A DNA stretch of 64,000 nucleotides from Streptomyces antioxidans (GTDB taxonomy: Bacteria > Actinomycetota > Actinomycetes > Streptomycetales > Streptomycetaceae): positions 1 through 64,000 of the forward strand of contig NZ_LAKD02000086.1 in assembly GCF_000968685.2 (NCBI RefSeq). Direction: 5' to 3'. Positions within the stretch are counted from its first letter, which is position 1, and each line of letters opens with the position of its first letter. Under the pieces are notes generated by a model. That model saw only the letters and a program-made list of their open reading frames with translations. It searched no databases and was not told the DNA's origin. The position numbers and the translations under genes were made by a program. Positions 37,801-46,344 of the stretch are shown here, one piece after another.

Positions 37801-40800
37801 ACGCGGCCGGGGTCGACGTCGACTGGACCACGGCCTTCCCCGACCCGCCCGGCACCCGGGTGGACCTGCCCACCTACCCCTTCCAGCGGAAGCGCTTCTG
37901 GCTCAAGGCCGCGGCCGCCACCACGGCACCGGCGGCGGGCACGCCGTCCGCCGCCGCGGACCCGGCACGGGATACCTTCTGGCGCGCCGTCGAGGAGGAG
38001 GACGTCACCGCGCTCAGCGGTGTCCTCGGCATGGCGGGTGACGGCCGGGCCGCCGCCCTCGCGGACGTCCTCCCGGCCATGGCCACCTGGCACCGGCGCC
38101 ACCGTACCGACGACTGGCGCTACCGGATCGCCTGGGAACCCCTCGGGCCGACGCGCCCGGCCCCCACCGGCGACCACGGCCCCTGGCTCGTGGCCGTACC
38201 GGCGGAACACGCCGAACACGCCGTCACCCGGGCCGTGGCGGACGCGGTGCGCGGGCACACCGAGACGGTGCTGACCCTGGCGGTCGAGGCCAAGGACGGA
38301 CGGGCGTCCCTCACCGAACGGATCCATGACCTCCTACCCGGCCAGCCGCTCTCCGGAGTGGTGTCCCTGCTCGCGCTGGACGACGACACGCCGTCCGAGG
38401 CCGCCCCCGGCGTACCGGCGGGCACCGCGCACACCGCCGCGCTGATGCAGGCGCTCGGGGACGCGGGGACGGACGTGCCGCTGTGGCTGATCACGCAGGG
38501 GGCCGTCGCCACCGGCGACGGCGACCCGGTGACCCGCCCCGTCCAGGCGCAGACCTGGGCCCTGGGCCGGGTGCTCGCCCTGGAGCACCCCGACCGGTGG
38601 GGCGGTGTGATCGACCTGCCCGCCGAGCCGGGCCCGGCCGCGGTGCGCGTCCTCACCACCCTGCTCACCGGCGGCGACGACGATCAGCTCGCCGTCCGGG
38701 ACGCCGGTGTGTTCACCCGCAGGCTGACCCGCGCGGCGGACGCCGCACCGGCCACCGCCGGATGGCGCCCGGACGCCGACGGCACGGTCCTCATCACCGG
38801 TGGCACCGGTGCGCTGGCCGGTCATGTGGCCACCTGGCTGGCCGACCAGGGCGCCGGGCATCTGATGCTGGCCAGCCGGCGCGGCCCCGAGGCCCCGGGC
38901 GTGGCGGAACGCGTGGCCGAACTCAGGGCGCGCGGTGCCGAGGTCACCGTGGTCGCCTGCGACATGCGCGACCGGGAGGCGGTACGTGGCCTGCTCGACG
39001 CGGTCCCCGGGCGGCACCCGCTCACCGCCGTTGTGCACTGTGCGGGGATCGGCCGCCTCCAGGCCCTGGCCGACACGACACCGCAGGACTTCTCCGACGT
39101 CTTCGCGGCGAAGGCCGAGGGCGCGCGCCATCTGCACGAGCTCATCGAGGAGATGGGCATCCGCCTGGACGCCTTCATCCTCTTCTCGGCCGTCTCCGCG
39201 GTGTGGGGCGTCGGCCGCCAGGGCCACTACGGGGCGGCCAACGCCTATCTGCTCGCGCTCGCCGAGCACCGCAGGAGCCTGGGCCTCGCCGCCACCGCGC
39301 TCGCCTGGACCGGCTGGACCGGGGGCGGTATGGCCGTGGAGGACGCCTCGCAGGAGACCCTGCGGCGGCACGGCCTGCCCGACGGCGCCTTCGACCGCCT
39401 CGGCATGACCAAGGAGGAGGCCGCCGCGGAGACCGGAGAGCTCTGGGGGCTGCGCGGCATCGACCCGCGGACCCAGCTGGAGGTCCTGCGCACGGCTCTG
39501 GACCGCGGCGACGCGATCACCATGGTGGCCGACGTGCACTGGGAGCGGTTCACCACCGGATACGCGTCCGCGCGCCGCCGGCCGCTGCTGGCCGGGATCC
39601 CGGAGGCGCTGGCGCTGATGGAGCGCCTTGACGGCCCGGCCGCCGAGGGGACCGGCGGGGGGACTGGCGGGGGCGACGGCTCCGGCGCGCCGCGGACGCC
39701 CGAGGACTGGCAGCGCCGCCTGGCCTCCGCCACCGCGGAGGAGCAGCGGGACCAGGTCCTGGAGCTGGTCCGCGACCGGCTCGCCGAGGTCCTGGGGCAC
39801 GGCTCGCCCGAGGACGTCGACCCCGACCGCCCGTTCCTCGAGATGGGCCTGGACTCCATCTCGGCGGTCCAGCTGCGCAACAGCCTGGGCACCGCGGTGG
39901 GGCTGCGGCTGCCCGCGACCATCGCCTTCAACCACCCGACCCCGCGCCAACTCGCCGGCTACGTATGGTCCAACGTGGCGCCACCCGCCGCCGAGGACCG
40001 CGGTGCCGACACGGCGGGCACCCCCGCCGAAGCCCCGGCCGCCGCTCCCACCGCGTCGTCCGGCGACACCCTGGTCCAGCTCTACAACTACGCCTGCGCC
40101 CACGGCCATGTGGACGAGGCGGTGAAGATGCTGTACGTCGCGGGACAGCTGCGCCCCACCTACTCCGCCCCGGAGGAACCGGCCTCCCGCCCGGTACCGG
40201 TGCGTCTGGCCGAGGGCCCGGAGCAGCCGCCGCTCATCTGCCTCACCCCCTACGTCGCGCCCGCGGGCGCCCACCAGTACGCGCGGTTCGCCGCGCCCTT
40301 CCGGGGCGTCAGGGACCTGTGGGCGCTCTCCCACCCCGGTTTCGCCCAGGACGAGTTGGTCCCCGCCGACCTCGACACGCTCTTCGCCACCCAGGCGCGT
40401 ACGGTGCTCGACACCGCGGGGGACGCGCCGTTCGTCCTGCTCGGCTACTCCTCCGGTGGCTGGGTCGCCCATGGCACCGCGGCCCGGCTCGAAGAACTCG
40501 GCCGGCCCCCCGCCGCGGTGGTGATGCTGGACAGCTTCTCGCTGCGCCACCGCGAGGACAACCGGGTCTTCTCCACGATGATGAACCAGCACCACGAGCG
40601 GGAGGGCGACCTGGAGGTCCCGCCCGAGGAGCTTACGGCCATGGGCCGCTACCTGCCGATGTTCCACGAGTGGAGCGACATCCCCGCCCTCTCCGTGCCC
40701 ACCCTGCTGGTACGGGCCGAGGAGCAGGCCGTGCTCAACCCCGAGACCGGGGCCGTCACACCGCCGCCTGAGCACGTGGACGTCACGGTCCCGACCCCCG

Positions 40801-40889
40801 GCAACCACTACTCGATGATGCAGGAACACGCCCCGCGCACCGCCGAGGCCGTCCGGACGTGGCTGGCGGACACCTTCGCCACCCGATGA
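34872..40889 (+). CDS. one-module type I polyketide synthase: ACP-like / KS-AT-KR-ACP-TE
   Basis: 2005 residues from GTG 34872. Residues 1-105 look like an ACP, but the GLDSL motif reads GLVRD, so the phosphopantetheine serine is missing. KS (about 127-550) has Cys301 in VDTACSSS. AT (about 660-960) has GHSQGE and an AAGHS selectivity motif, closer to ethylmalonyl-type than to YASH (methylmalonyl) or HAFH (malonyl). KR (about 1100-1500) has GGTGALAGH, the catalytic GHYGAAN and a Trp 8 residues before Tyr without LDD, suggesting A-type stereochemistry. There is no DH or ER. ACP (about 1640-1710) has GLDSIS; the TE has GYSSGG. I expect one extension, ketoreduction and release. It is the first gene of the + strand biosynthetic train. 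Confidence 0.93.
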   Translation: MSRSGTTPDELRERLAPLPRHERLEILLGLVCGKVAEQRETGDARSIDAHTPFRALGLVRDKAAALLADLTAATGVPLSSVTVFDYPDPAALAAHLLTRLSGPEEEPAEAERAGRRTVVRDHTGDQAEDPIAIVGMACRFPAGITSPEELWGFLEEGGDAVTGFPVDREWDVAGIYHPDPDHMGTSYTRSGAFIGDIADFDADFFGISPREAVAMDPQQRLLLEVAWEAVERTGIAPHTLRGSSTGVFIGTNEQDYLSRFFQPPEESEGFLISGNAASVLSGRVSYVLGLQGPSVSVDTACSSSLVALHQACRSLRDGECDLALGGGVALMSSPGAFIDFARKRVHAADGRCKAYADTADGTGWGEGAGVLVLERLSDARRAGHRVLALVRGSAVNQDGASNGLSAPNGPSQERVIRQALADGGLQPGQVDAVDGHGTGTPLGDTIEAQALLATYGQGRDGDRPLWLGSIKSNIGHTQAASGVAGLIKMVKAMEHRWLPKTLHADTPSRRVPWDTGAVRVLDSGRAWPEGEEPMRAGVSSFGVSGTNAHLVIEQPPAVTAAEPTTDADPASDTAVPWVLSARSADALREQAGRLRTTVARNTAASVADIGAALATTRSPFTHRAVLVGSDREAFDDLLAAVERGDTAENAVAGTVRSGLGRPVFVFPGQGAQWPGMGADLLDWSPAFARSLRAVDAAFAPLVTWSVEDILRQRPGAPSLEEPEVLQPVSFAVSVALAELWRAHGVEPAAVIGHSQGEVAAAVVAGALGLEDAALIMVLRTRALMRLLGNGAMAAVDLPLDEVERRLGGYDGEISVGAVNGPTQITVSGTPEAVDALLERLRAEDVRVRKIRGADAAGHSAQVETLREELVSGLAAVTPRSAHIPFYSSVTGEPVDTARLDAGYWYDNARRTVRFDLAVRAAMADGHTAFVEAGPHPLLTAAIEDLAFDAGVPAVAGGSLRRNEDGPLCFRRAAAEFYAAGVDVDWTTAFPDPPGTRVDLPTYPFQRKRFWLKAAAATTAPAAGTPSAAADPARDTFWRAVEEEDVTALSGVLGMAGDGRAAALADVLPAMATWHRRHRTDDWRYRIAWEPLGPTRPAPTGDHGPWLVAVPAEHAEHAVTRAVADAVRGHTETVLTLAVEAKDGRASLTERIHDLLPGQPLSGVVSLLALDDDTPSEAAPGVPAGTAHTAALMQALGDAGTDVPLWLITQGAVATGDGDPVTRPVQAQTWALGRVLALEHPDRWGGVIDLPAEPGPAAVRVLTTLLTGGDDDQLAVRDAGVFTRRLTRAADAAPATAGWRPDADGTVLITGGTGALAGHVATWLADQGAGHLMLASRRGPEAPGVAERVAELRARGAEVTVVACDMRDREAVRGLLDAVPGRHPLTAVVHCAGIGRLQALADTTPQDFSDVFAAKAEGARHLHELIEEMGIRLDAFILFSAVSAVWGVGRQGHYGAANAYLLALAEHRRSLGLAATALAWTGWTGGGMAVEDASQETLRRHGLPDGAFDRLGMTKEEAAAETGELWGLRGIDPRTQLEVLRTALDRGDAITMVADVHWERFTTGYASARRRPLLAGIPEALALMERLDGPAAEGTGGGTGGGDGSGAPRTPEDWQRRLASATAEEQRDQVLELVRDRLAEVLGHGSPEDVDPDRPFLEMGLDSISAVQLRNSLGTAVGLRLPATIAFNHPTPRQLAGYVWSNVAPPAAEDRGADTAGTPAEAPAAAPTASSGDTLVQLYNYACAHGHVDEAVKMLYVAGQLRPTYSAPEEPASRPVPVRLAEGPEQPPLICLTPYVAPAGAHQYARFAAPFRGVRDLWALSHPGFAQDELVPADLDTLFATQARTVLDTAGDAPFVLLGYSSGGWVAHGTAARLEELGRPPAAVVMLDSFSLRHREDNRVFSTMMNQHHEREGDLEVPPEELTAMGRYLPMFHEWSDIPALSVPTLLVRAEEQAVLNPETGAVTPPPEHVDVTVPTPGNHYSMMQEHAPRTAEAVRTWLADTFATR

Positions 40890-40920
40890 GCCCGCGCCCG
40901 GCCCGCGCCCTGCCACCCAC

Positions 40921-40998
40921 GTGAACGCAGCGCGTGAACACAGCGCGTGAACGCAGCACTTGGACGCAGCCGGTGAACGCAGTACGTGAACACAGCAT
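40921..40998. repeat. six 13-bp tandem repeats before the ccr gene
   Basis: Six units of consensus GTGAACGCAGCGC begin at 40921, 40934, 40947, 40960, 40973 and 40986, and a seventh partial unit runs into the ribosome-binding site (GTGAATGAGGAG). Unit 4 is the most diverged. A 13-bp period is incompatible with a reading frame, and the array occupies nearly all of the gap between PKS and ccr. It could be a protein-binding array or simple slippage expansion. Confidence 0.92.
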
Positions 40999-41018
40999 GT
41001 GAATGAGGAGCCACTTTC

Positions 41019-42266
41019 ATGGTCAAATCCCTCTACGAGCTCGGTGAACTGCCTCCGCTGGGCGAGGTCCCGCAGCAGATGTACGCCTCCCTCATCCGCC
41101 AGGATCGCTTCGGAGAGCCGGTCAAGGCGTTCCGTACCGAGGTGGTCGACGTCCCCGCCGCCGGGCCCGGCCAGGTGCTGGTCTATGTGATGGCCGCGGG
41201 CATCAACTACAACAACGTCTGGGCCGCCAGCGGCCAGCCCGTCGATGTCATCGCCGCCCGGCAGAAGTTCGGGCTCCCCGAGGACTTCCACATCGGCGGC
41301 TCCGAGGGCTCCGGGGTGGTGTGGGCGGTCGGCCCGGGCGTCCGCCACGTCAAGCCCGGGGACCAGGTGGTCCTCTCCGGAGGGCAGTGGGACGAGACGG
41401 CCGAGGACATCCGCCTCAGCGGCGAGCCCCCGTTCTCCAGCACCGCCCTGGCCTGGGGCTATGAGACCAACTACGGCTCGTTCGCCCAGTTCTGCCTGGT
41501 CAACGAGGTCCAGTGCCACCCCAAGCCGGCGAACCTCTCCTGGGAGGCGGCGGCCTGCTTCATGCTCTCGGCGCCCACCGCGTACCGCCAGCTCTTCGGC
41601 TGGCCGGGCCATACGGTGCGGCCCGGCGACCCGGTGCTCATCTGGGGCGGCGCGGGGGGCCTCGGCTCCAGCGCCATCCAGCTGACCCGGATGGTCGGCG
41701 GCATTCCCATCGCCGTGGTGTCCGACGACCGGCGTGCCGAGTTCTGCCTCGAACTCGGCGCGCGGGGGGTCATCAACCGCAATGACTTCGACCACTGGGG
41801 CCGGCTCCCCGACGCGGACGACGAGGAGGGCATGGCCCGGTTCCTGCGCGGCGCGCGGGCGTTCGGCAAGAGGATCTGGGAGATCCTCGGCGAGCGCGCC
41901 GCACCGAGGATCGTCTTCGAGCACAGCGGCCAGGCGACCCTGCCCACCTCCGTCTATCTGTGCGCCACCGGCGGCATGGTGGTGATCTGCGGTGGCACCT
42001 CCGGCTACAACGGCGACATCGACCTGCGCCACCTCTGGATGCGGTCCAAGCGGCTCCAGGGCTCGCACGGCGCCAACACCCGGGAGTTCCGCGAGGTGAC
42101 CAAGCTGGTGAGCGAGGGCGTCCTCGACCCCTGCCTCAGCCACTGCGACGACTTCGAGGGAGTCGGCCGGCTGCACCAGCTGATGCACGACAACACCCAC
42201 CCGGGCGGCAACATGTCCGTCCTCGTCAACGCCCCCGAGCGCGGCATGACCACCCTGCCCGCCTGA
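41019..42266 (+). CDS. ccr: crotonyl-CoA carboxylase/reductase family protein
   Basis: 415 residues, slightly shorter than typical Ccr (about 445). The medium-chain dehydrogenase fold is clear: AAGINYNNVWAASGQPVDV, IGGSEGSGVVWAVGPGVRHV, LIWGGAGGLGSSAIQL (NADPH). Residues at the positions associated with CO2 binding are visible (Asn in NYNN, Glu in GYET, His in GSHGAN). It should reductively carboxylate crotonyl-CoA, or a longer enoyl-CoA, to an ethylmalonyl-type extender. Its place directly after a PKS whose AT motif looks ethylmalonyl-like supports dedicated extender supply. ATG 41019 follows GAGGAG. Confidence 0.9.
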   Translation: MVKSLYELGELPPLGEVPQQMYASLIRQDRFGEPVKAFRTEVVDVPAAGPGQVLVYVMAAGINYNNVWAASGQPVDVIAARQKFGLPEDFHIGGSEGSGVVWAVGPGVRHVKPGDQVVLSGGQWDETAEDIRLSGEPPFSSTALAWGYETNYGSFAQFCLVNEVQCHPKPANLSWEAAACFMLSAPTAYRQLFGWPGHTVRPGDPVLIWGGAGGLGSSAIQLTRMVGGIPIAVVSDDRRAEFCLELGARGVINRNDFDHWGRLPDADDEEGMARFLRGARAFGKRIWEILGERAAPRIVFEHSGQATLPTSVYLCATGGMVVICGGTSGYNGDIDLRHLWMRSKRLQGSHGANTREFREVTKLVSEGVLDPCLSHCDDFEGVGRLHQLMHDNTHPGGNMSVLVNAPERGMTTLPA

Positions 42267-42297
42267 TCGGGTCACCCATACGCTCAGGAGAATCACC

Positions 42298-43482
42298 GTG
42301 CACCAACCTCCTCATGCCGATGAGCGGCCGGTACCGGAGCCGGGGGCGGCGCCCGCCCCGCGCAGCGTCCATCCGCTCGACATGGCGAACGGCACCAGAC
42401 TGTGGCTCGTCACCGGATACGGACCGGTGCGCCAGGCGCTGTCGGACCCCCGGTTCGCCAAGGACTCCTGGGAGATCATGCGCATCCTGCGGGAGCGCCG
42501 GATCCAGGCCCACCAGGAGATCTTCAGCCAGGCGCTCAGCCACCACATGCTCAACACCGATCCGCCCGAGCACAAGCGGCTGCGGCACATGGTGAACAAG
42601 GGCTTCACCCTGCGCCGGGTGCAGCGGCTGCGACCCCGTATCGAGCAGATCACCGACCAGCTGCTGGACGCCGTCGAGGGACAGGACTCGGTCGACCTCA
42701 TCGAGGCCCTGGCCTTCCCGCTGCCCATCACCGTGATCTGCGAACTGCTCGGCGTGCCCGAGGAGGACCGGCGCACCTTCAGGTCCTGGACGAACGCCTT
42801 CGTCCTCACGGTCGAGCCCGAGGTCTTCCAGGACGCGAGCGTCTCCATGAACGCGTACATCCGCGAGCTGGTGGCCGCCAAACGCGCGTCGCCCGGGGAC
42901 GACATGATCTCGGCCCTCGCCACCGAGGACAGCGAGTCGGCGCTGGACGACGAGGAAATCGCGGCCATGGCCGTACTGCTGCTCGCGGCCGGCCACGAGA
43001 CCACCGTGAACCTCATCGGCAACGGCGCACTGGCCCTGGTGACCCACCCCGAACAGTTCGCCGAACTGCGCGCCGACCGCTCCCTGCTGCCCGGCGCCAT
43101 CGAGGAGTTCCTGCGCTACGAGAGCCCGGTCAACCAGGCGACCATGCGCTTCACCAGGGAACCGGTCGAGATCGGCGGTGTGCTCATCCCCGCGGACGAG
43201 TTCGTGATGGTGAACATCGACTCCGCCAACCACGACCCCGAGCGGTTCCCGCAGCCCGGCCGGCTGGACCTGAAACGGGACGCCCGGGGCCATGTCTCCT
43301 TCGGGCACGGTATCCACTTCTGCCTCGGCGCGCCGCTGGCCCGGCTGGAGGCCGAAGTCGTCTTCACCAGGCTGCTCGACCGCTACAAAACGATTGAGCT
43401 CACCACCCCGGTGGCCCAACTGGAATGGCGCAGCAGCACCCTGATGCGCGGGCTGGAAAGCCTGCCGCTGCGTATGGCATAA
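42298..43482 (+). CDS. cytochrome P450
   Basis: 394 residues from GTG 42298 (AGGAG upstream). Soluble class I P450: I-helix LLLAAGHETTVNLIGNGALA, K-helix EEFLRYESP (ExxR), haem loop SFGHGIHFCLGAPLARLEAE. The segment HHMLNTDPPEHKRLRHMVNK is typical of CYP107-like Streptomyces enzymes. It likely hydroxylates, epoxidises or otherwise oxidises the polyketide. No ferredoxin gene is adjacent, so redox partners come from elsewhere. Confidence 0.95.
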   Translation: MHQPPHADERPVPEPGAAPAPRSVHPLDMANGTRLWLVTGYGPVRQALSDPRFAKDSWEIMRILRERRIQAHQEIFSQALSHHMLNTDPPEHKRLRHMVNKGFTLRRVQRLRPRIEQITDQLLDAVEGQDSVDLIEALAFPLPITVICELLGVPEEDRRTFRSWTNAFVLTVEPEVFQDASVSMNAYIRELVAAKRASPGDDMISALATEDSESALDDEEIAAMAVLLLAAGHETTVNLIGNGALALVTHPEQFAELRADRSLLPGAIEEFLRYESPVNQATMRFTREPVEIGGVLIPADEFVMVNIDSANHDPERFPQPGRLDLKRDARGHVSFGHGIHFCLGAPLARLEAEVVFTRLLDRYKTIELTTPVAQLEWRSSTLMRGLESLPLRMA

Positions 43483-43622
43483 GCCGGAACATGGACAACT
43501 CACCGCTATCGGCGGGACGTTGTTGGCAGCATGTGTCCGAAACCATTGAATCCCTTGCTTGGCCGAACGTAATGTCCTGAAGCGTCGGCCCAACAAATGC
43601 GAAGAAGGCAGAGGAAGAGCAT

Positions 43623-43874
43623 ATGAGCGCACTTGTGCAGGAGCGTCGTGATGACATCAAGGAAATCGTCTGCGACATCCTTGAAATCGATCCGGAGGAA
43701 TTGACGGAAAGCGGCCTCCTGAAGGAGGACCACGACGCCGACTCGCTGCGGGCCATTGAGATCCTGGCCGCCCTGGAGAAGACGTTCGGAATCACCATCG
43801 ACCAGGCGGAGATGTCGCGCATGGTGAATCTCGACGGCATTTACGCGGTGGTCGCGGAGGCGAGCGAGAAGTAA
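43623..43874 (+). CDS. acyl carrier protein (first discrete ACP)
   Basis: 83 residues with the carrier motif DADSLRAIEILAALEKTFGI; the serine is the phosphopantetheine site. It is more acidic and FAS/type II-like than the ACP of the modular PKS. It begins the block of discrete enzymes, 140 bp after the P450 and 51 bp before the first ketosynthase. Confidence 0.95.
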   Translation: MSALVQERRDDIKEIVCDILEIDPEELTESGLLKEDHDADSLRAIEILAALEKTFGITIDQAEMSRMVNLDGIYAVVAEASEK

Positions 43875-43925
43875 GCGGAACGGGAGTTCGATCGGCCGTC
43901 CGGGAGTTGAGGAGAGAGCGGGATC

Positions 43926-45170
43926 ATGCGGAGCGAGGCCCCTCACCGAGTCGTCGTCACCGGTATGGGAGCGATATCCAGCATCGGCATCGGAACGGCC
44001 GACTTCCGCACCGGGCTGCGCTCCGGGCACAGCGCGGTGCGGCCCATCACGGCGTTCGACACCGACGGATTCGCCCATGCCATGGGGTGCGAGGTGACGG
44101 GCTTCGCGCCCGAGGACCACATCCGTAACGTCCCCCTGCACACGCTGGGCCGCGCGGGCCAGTTCTCGGTGTCGGCCGCCCGGATGGCGGTCGAGGACGC
44201 CGGGCTCGACGAGGCGGACCTGCGGGCCCGCCGCGGCCTGACCGCGATCGGCACCACCGACGGCGAGGCCAGGGACATGGACCGGCTGGTCGAGACCGAG
44301 CTGTCAAAGGGGCCCGAGGCGATGGACCCGGCGGTGGCCGAGCGGGTCACCCCGGGCCGGCTGTCGTCCGCGGTGGCCCGCGAATTGGGCCTGCGCTCGG
44401 TGGAGGCGGTCACCCTGCCCACCGCCTGCGCCGCCGGGAACTACGCCATCGGCTACGGTTACGACGCCATCAGCTCGGGGGACGTGGACTACGCGCTGTG
44501 CGGTGGCGCCGACGCGCTCTGCCGCAAGACGTTCACCGGCTTCTACCGGATCGGCACCATCGCACCCGAGAGGTGCCAGCCCTTCGACAAGGACCGGCAG
44601 GGAATTCTCACCGGCGAGGGCGCCGGTGTGCTGGTCCTGGAGAATCTGGAGTCGGCCAGGGCGCGGGGCGCACGCATTCACGCCGAAGTGCTCGGCTTCG
44701 CCTTGAACTGCGATGCGCACCATCCGGTCGCACCCGATGAGGACAGCGTGGCCGACTGTATGCGGCTGGCGCTGGAGAATGCGGGAGTGGGGCCCGGCGA
44801 TGTCGATTTCATCTCCGCGCACGGCACCGGGACCCGGGCCAACGACGTGACCGAGGCCGCCGCCGTGCGCCGGGTGTTCGGGGCGGATACGGCCCCGCGC
44901 ACGATTTCCATGAAATCGATGCTCGGCCACAGCATGGGAGCCGCGAGCGCGCTGGCCTCGATCGGCTGTGTGCTCGCCATCGTCGAAGGGTTTATCCCGC
45001 CCACGATCAACCATGTCGAGACCGACCCCGAATGCGGTCTCGACTGTGTGCCCAATGAGGCCGTCGCCGCCAAACCGAGAGTCGTGCAGAACAACGGTCT
45101 CGCCTTCGGGGGAAACAACGCTGTGCTGATCTTGGGCAAATACGAGGAGGAACAGACGTGGCACGGGTGA
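43926..45170 (+). CDS. beta-ketoacyl-ACP synthase (active-site complete, first KS)
   Basis: 414 residues, FabF-like thiolase fold: VVVTGMGAISSIGIGTADF at the N-terminus, catalytic Cys168 in PTACAAGNYA, histidines in HGTGTRAND and MLGHSMGAAS, and a C-terminal GLAFGGNNAVLIL loop. It should catalyse decarboxylative condensation on an ACP. Together with the second KS and two Cys-less partners it forms an unusual four-KS set. Confidence 0.93.
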   Translation: MRSEAPHRVVVTGMGAISSIGIGTADFRTGLRSGHSAVRPITAFDTDGFAHAMGCEVTGFAPEDHIRNVPLHTLGRAGQFSVSAARMAVEDAGLDEADLRARRGLTAIGTTDGEARDMDRLVETELSKGPEAMDPAVAERVTPGRLSSAVARELGLRSVEAVTLPTACAAGNYAIGYGYDAISSGDVDYALCGGADALCRKTFTGFYRIGTIAPERCQPFDKDRQGILTGEGAGVLVLENLESARARGARIHAEVLGFALNCDAHHPVAPDEDSVADCMRLALENAGVGPGDVDFISAHGTGTRANDVTEAAAVRRVFGADTAPRTISMKSMLGHSMGAASALASIGCVLAIVEGFIPPTINHVETDPECGLDCVPNEAVAAKPRVVQNNGLAFGGNNAVLILGKYEEEQTWHG

Positions 45171-45192
45171 TCGACCGCATGCGACGGTCCCG

Positions 45193-46344
45193 ATGAGCTG
45201 GGCGATAACCGGCACCGGTGCGGTGGCCAGCATCGGACAGGACGCCGACGAGGTCTTCGACGCCCTCTGCGCGGGGGTCAGCGGACGCGCCCCGCTGCGC
45301 GGCTTCGACCGCCGCGCCTTCCGGACCGCACACGCCTACGAGATCGACGACCGCCCCGCGGACGGCACCGATGTGCCGTCCCGCGCGACCGCCTGGCTGC
45401 TGCGGGCGGTGGCCGAGGCGCTGCGCGACGCCGGTCTCGACGAGGACCTGTCCTCCACCCCGGTGATCGTCGGCACCGGACTGCGGGAGCTGCGGTCCGT
45501 CGAGCTCAGGTGGTGCGAGGACGCCGAATTCGACCTCGGCGGACTCCACTTCGGGACCGCACTGCGGGAGCGCTTCGGGGCCACCTGGACCTACACGATC
45601 TCCAACGCGTGTTCGGCGTCCCTGCACGCCCTGGCCATGGGGAGCGACCTGCTCACCGCGGGCACCGCCGAAGCGGTGGTGGTGGCCGGCGTGGACAGCA
45701 TCACCGCGAGCATGTTCGGGCTGCTTGACCGGGTGCAGCTGGACCCCCCGGACCGGGTGCGGCCCTTCGACCAGAACCGCCGGGGCACCCTGATGGGCGA
45801 CGGCGCCGCGGCCGTGGTGCTCACCCGGGAGGACCACCCCGCGGCCCGCCGGGCCAGGGGCCGGCTCCGGGCCGCGAGCATGAACTGCGACGCCGCCCAC
45901 CCGACCGCACCCGACCCGGCCGGTATCGCCCAGGCCATCCGACTGGCGCATGAGCAGGCCGGTATCAAGGCCGACGACATCGACCTGATCCTGCTGCACG
46001 GCACCGGCACCTCCCTCAACGACGAGGCGGAGGCCACGGCCCTGGGCGATGTCTTCGGCGGCGGGATCGGCCGTCCGCTGATGACGGCGGTGAAGTCCAT
46101 GACCGGGCACACCTCCGGCGGATCGGGGCTGCTCGGCCTGATCGTCGCCGCCCGGGCGCTCGCCGAGCGCCGGGTCCCGCCGACCATCGCCCTGGACACC
46201 CCGGCCGGGGTCGCCGGGCAGTTCCGCTTCGCGACCGGGCCCACCCCGCCGGAGGAGACGGAGCGGCTGCGGATCGCGCAGGTCGACGCGTTCGGCTTCG
46301 GCGGGGTCAACGCGGTCGCCATCGTGGAAGGAGTGGCCGCGTGA
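45193..46344 (+). CDS. beta-ketoacyl-ACP synthase homologue (second KS, catalytic residues retained)
   Basis: 383 residues. Shorter than the first KS, with a reduced cap region, but Cys140 (SNACSASLHA), HGTGTSLNDE and KSMTGHTSGGSG keep the Cys-His-His triad. N-terminus MSWAITGTGAVASIGQDA. It ends in a 4-bp overlap (GTGA) with the next KS-like gene, so the two products are probably made in equal amounts and may form a heterodimer, like KS/CLF pairs. Confidence 0.9.
   Translation: MSWAITGTGAVASIGQDADEVFDALCAGVSGRAPLRGFDRRAFRTAHAYEIDDRPADGTDVPSRATAWLLRAVAEALRDAGLDEDLSSTPVIVGTGLRELRSVELRWCEDAEFDLGGLHFGTALRERFGATWTYTISNACSASLHALAMGSDLLTAGTAEAVVVAGVDSITASMFGLLDRVQLDPPDRVRPFDQNRRGTLMGDGAAAVVLTREDHPAARRARGRLRAASMNCDAAHPTAPDPAGIAQAIRLAHEQAGIKADDIDLILLHGTGTSLNDEAEATALGDVFGGGIGRPLMTAVKSMTGHTSGGSGLLGLIVAARALAERRVPPTIALDTPAGVAGQFRFATGPTPPEETERLRIAQVDAFGFGGVNAVAIVEGVAA

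Noticed and set aside
40921..40998. CRISPR array reading of the 13-bp repeats
   Set aside because: Units are only 13 bp with no spacers and no cas genes nearby.
38334..42296. Minus-strand frame of 1320 codons opposite the PKS and ccr genes
   Set aside because: Low-complexity His/Gly/Arg/Val-rich translation with no motif; antisense of well-identified genes.
45159..45197. Short 12-codon frame (GTG 45159) with a ribosome-binding site between KS1 and KS2
   Set aside because: It ends at once and overlaps the KS1 stop; more likely the coupling region for KS2.
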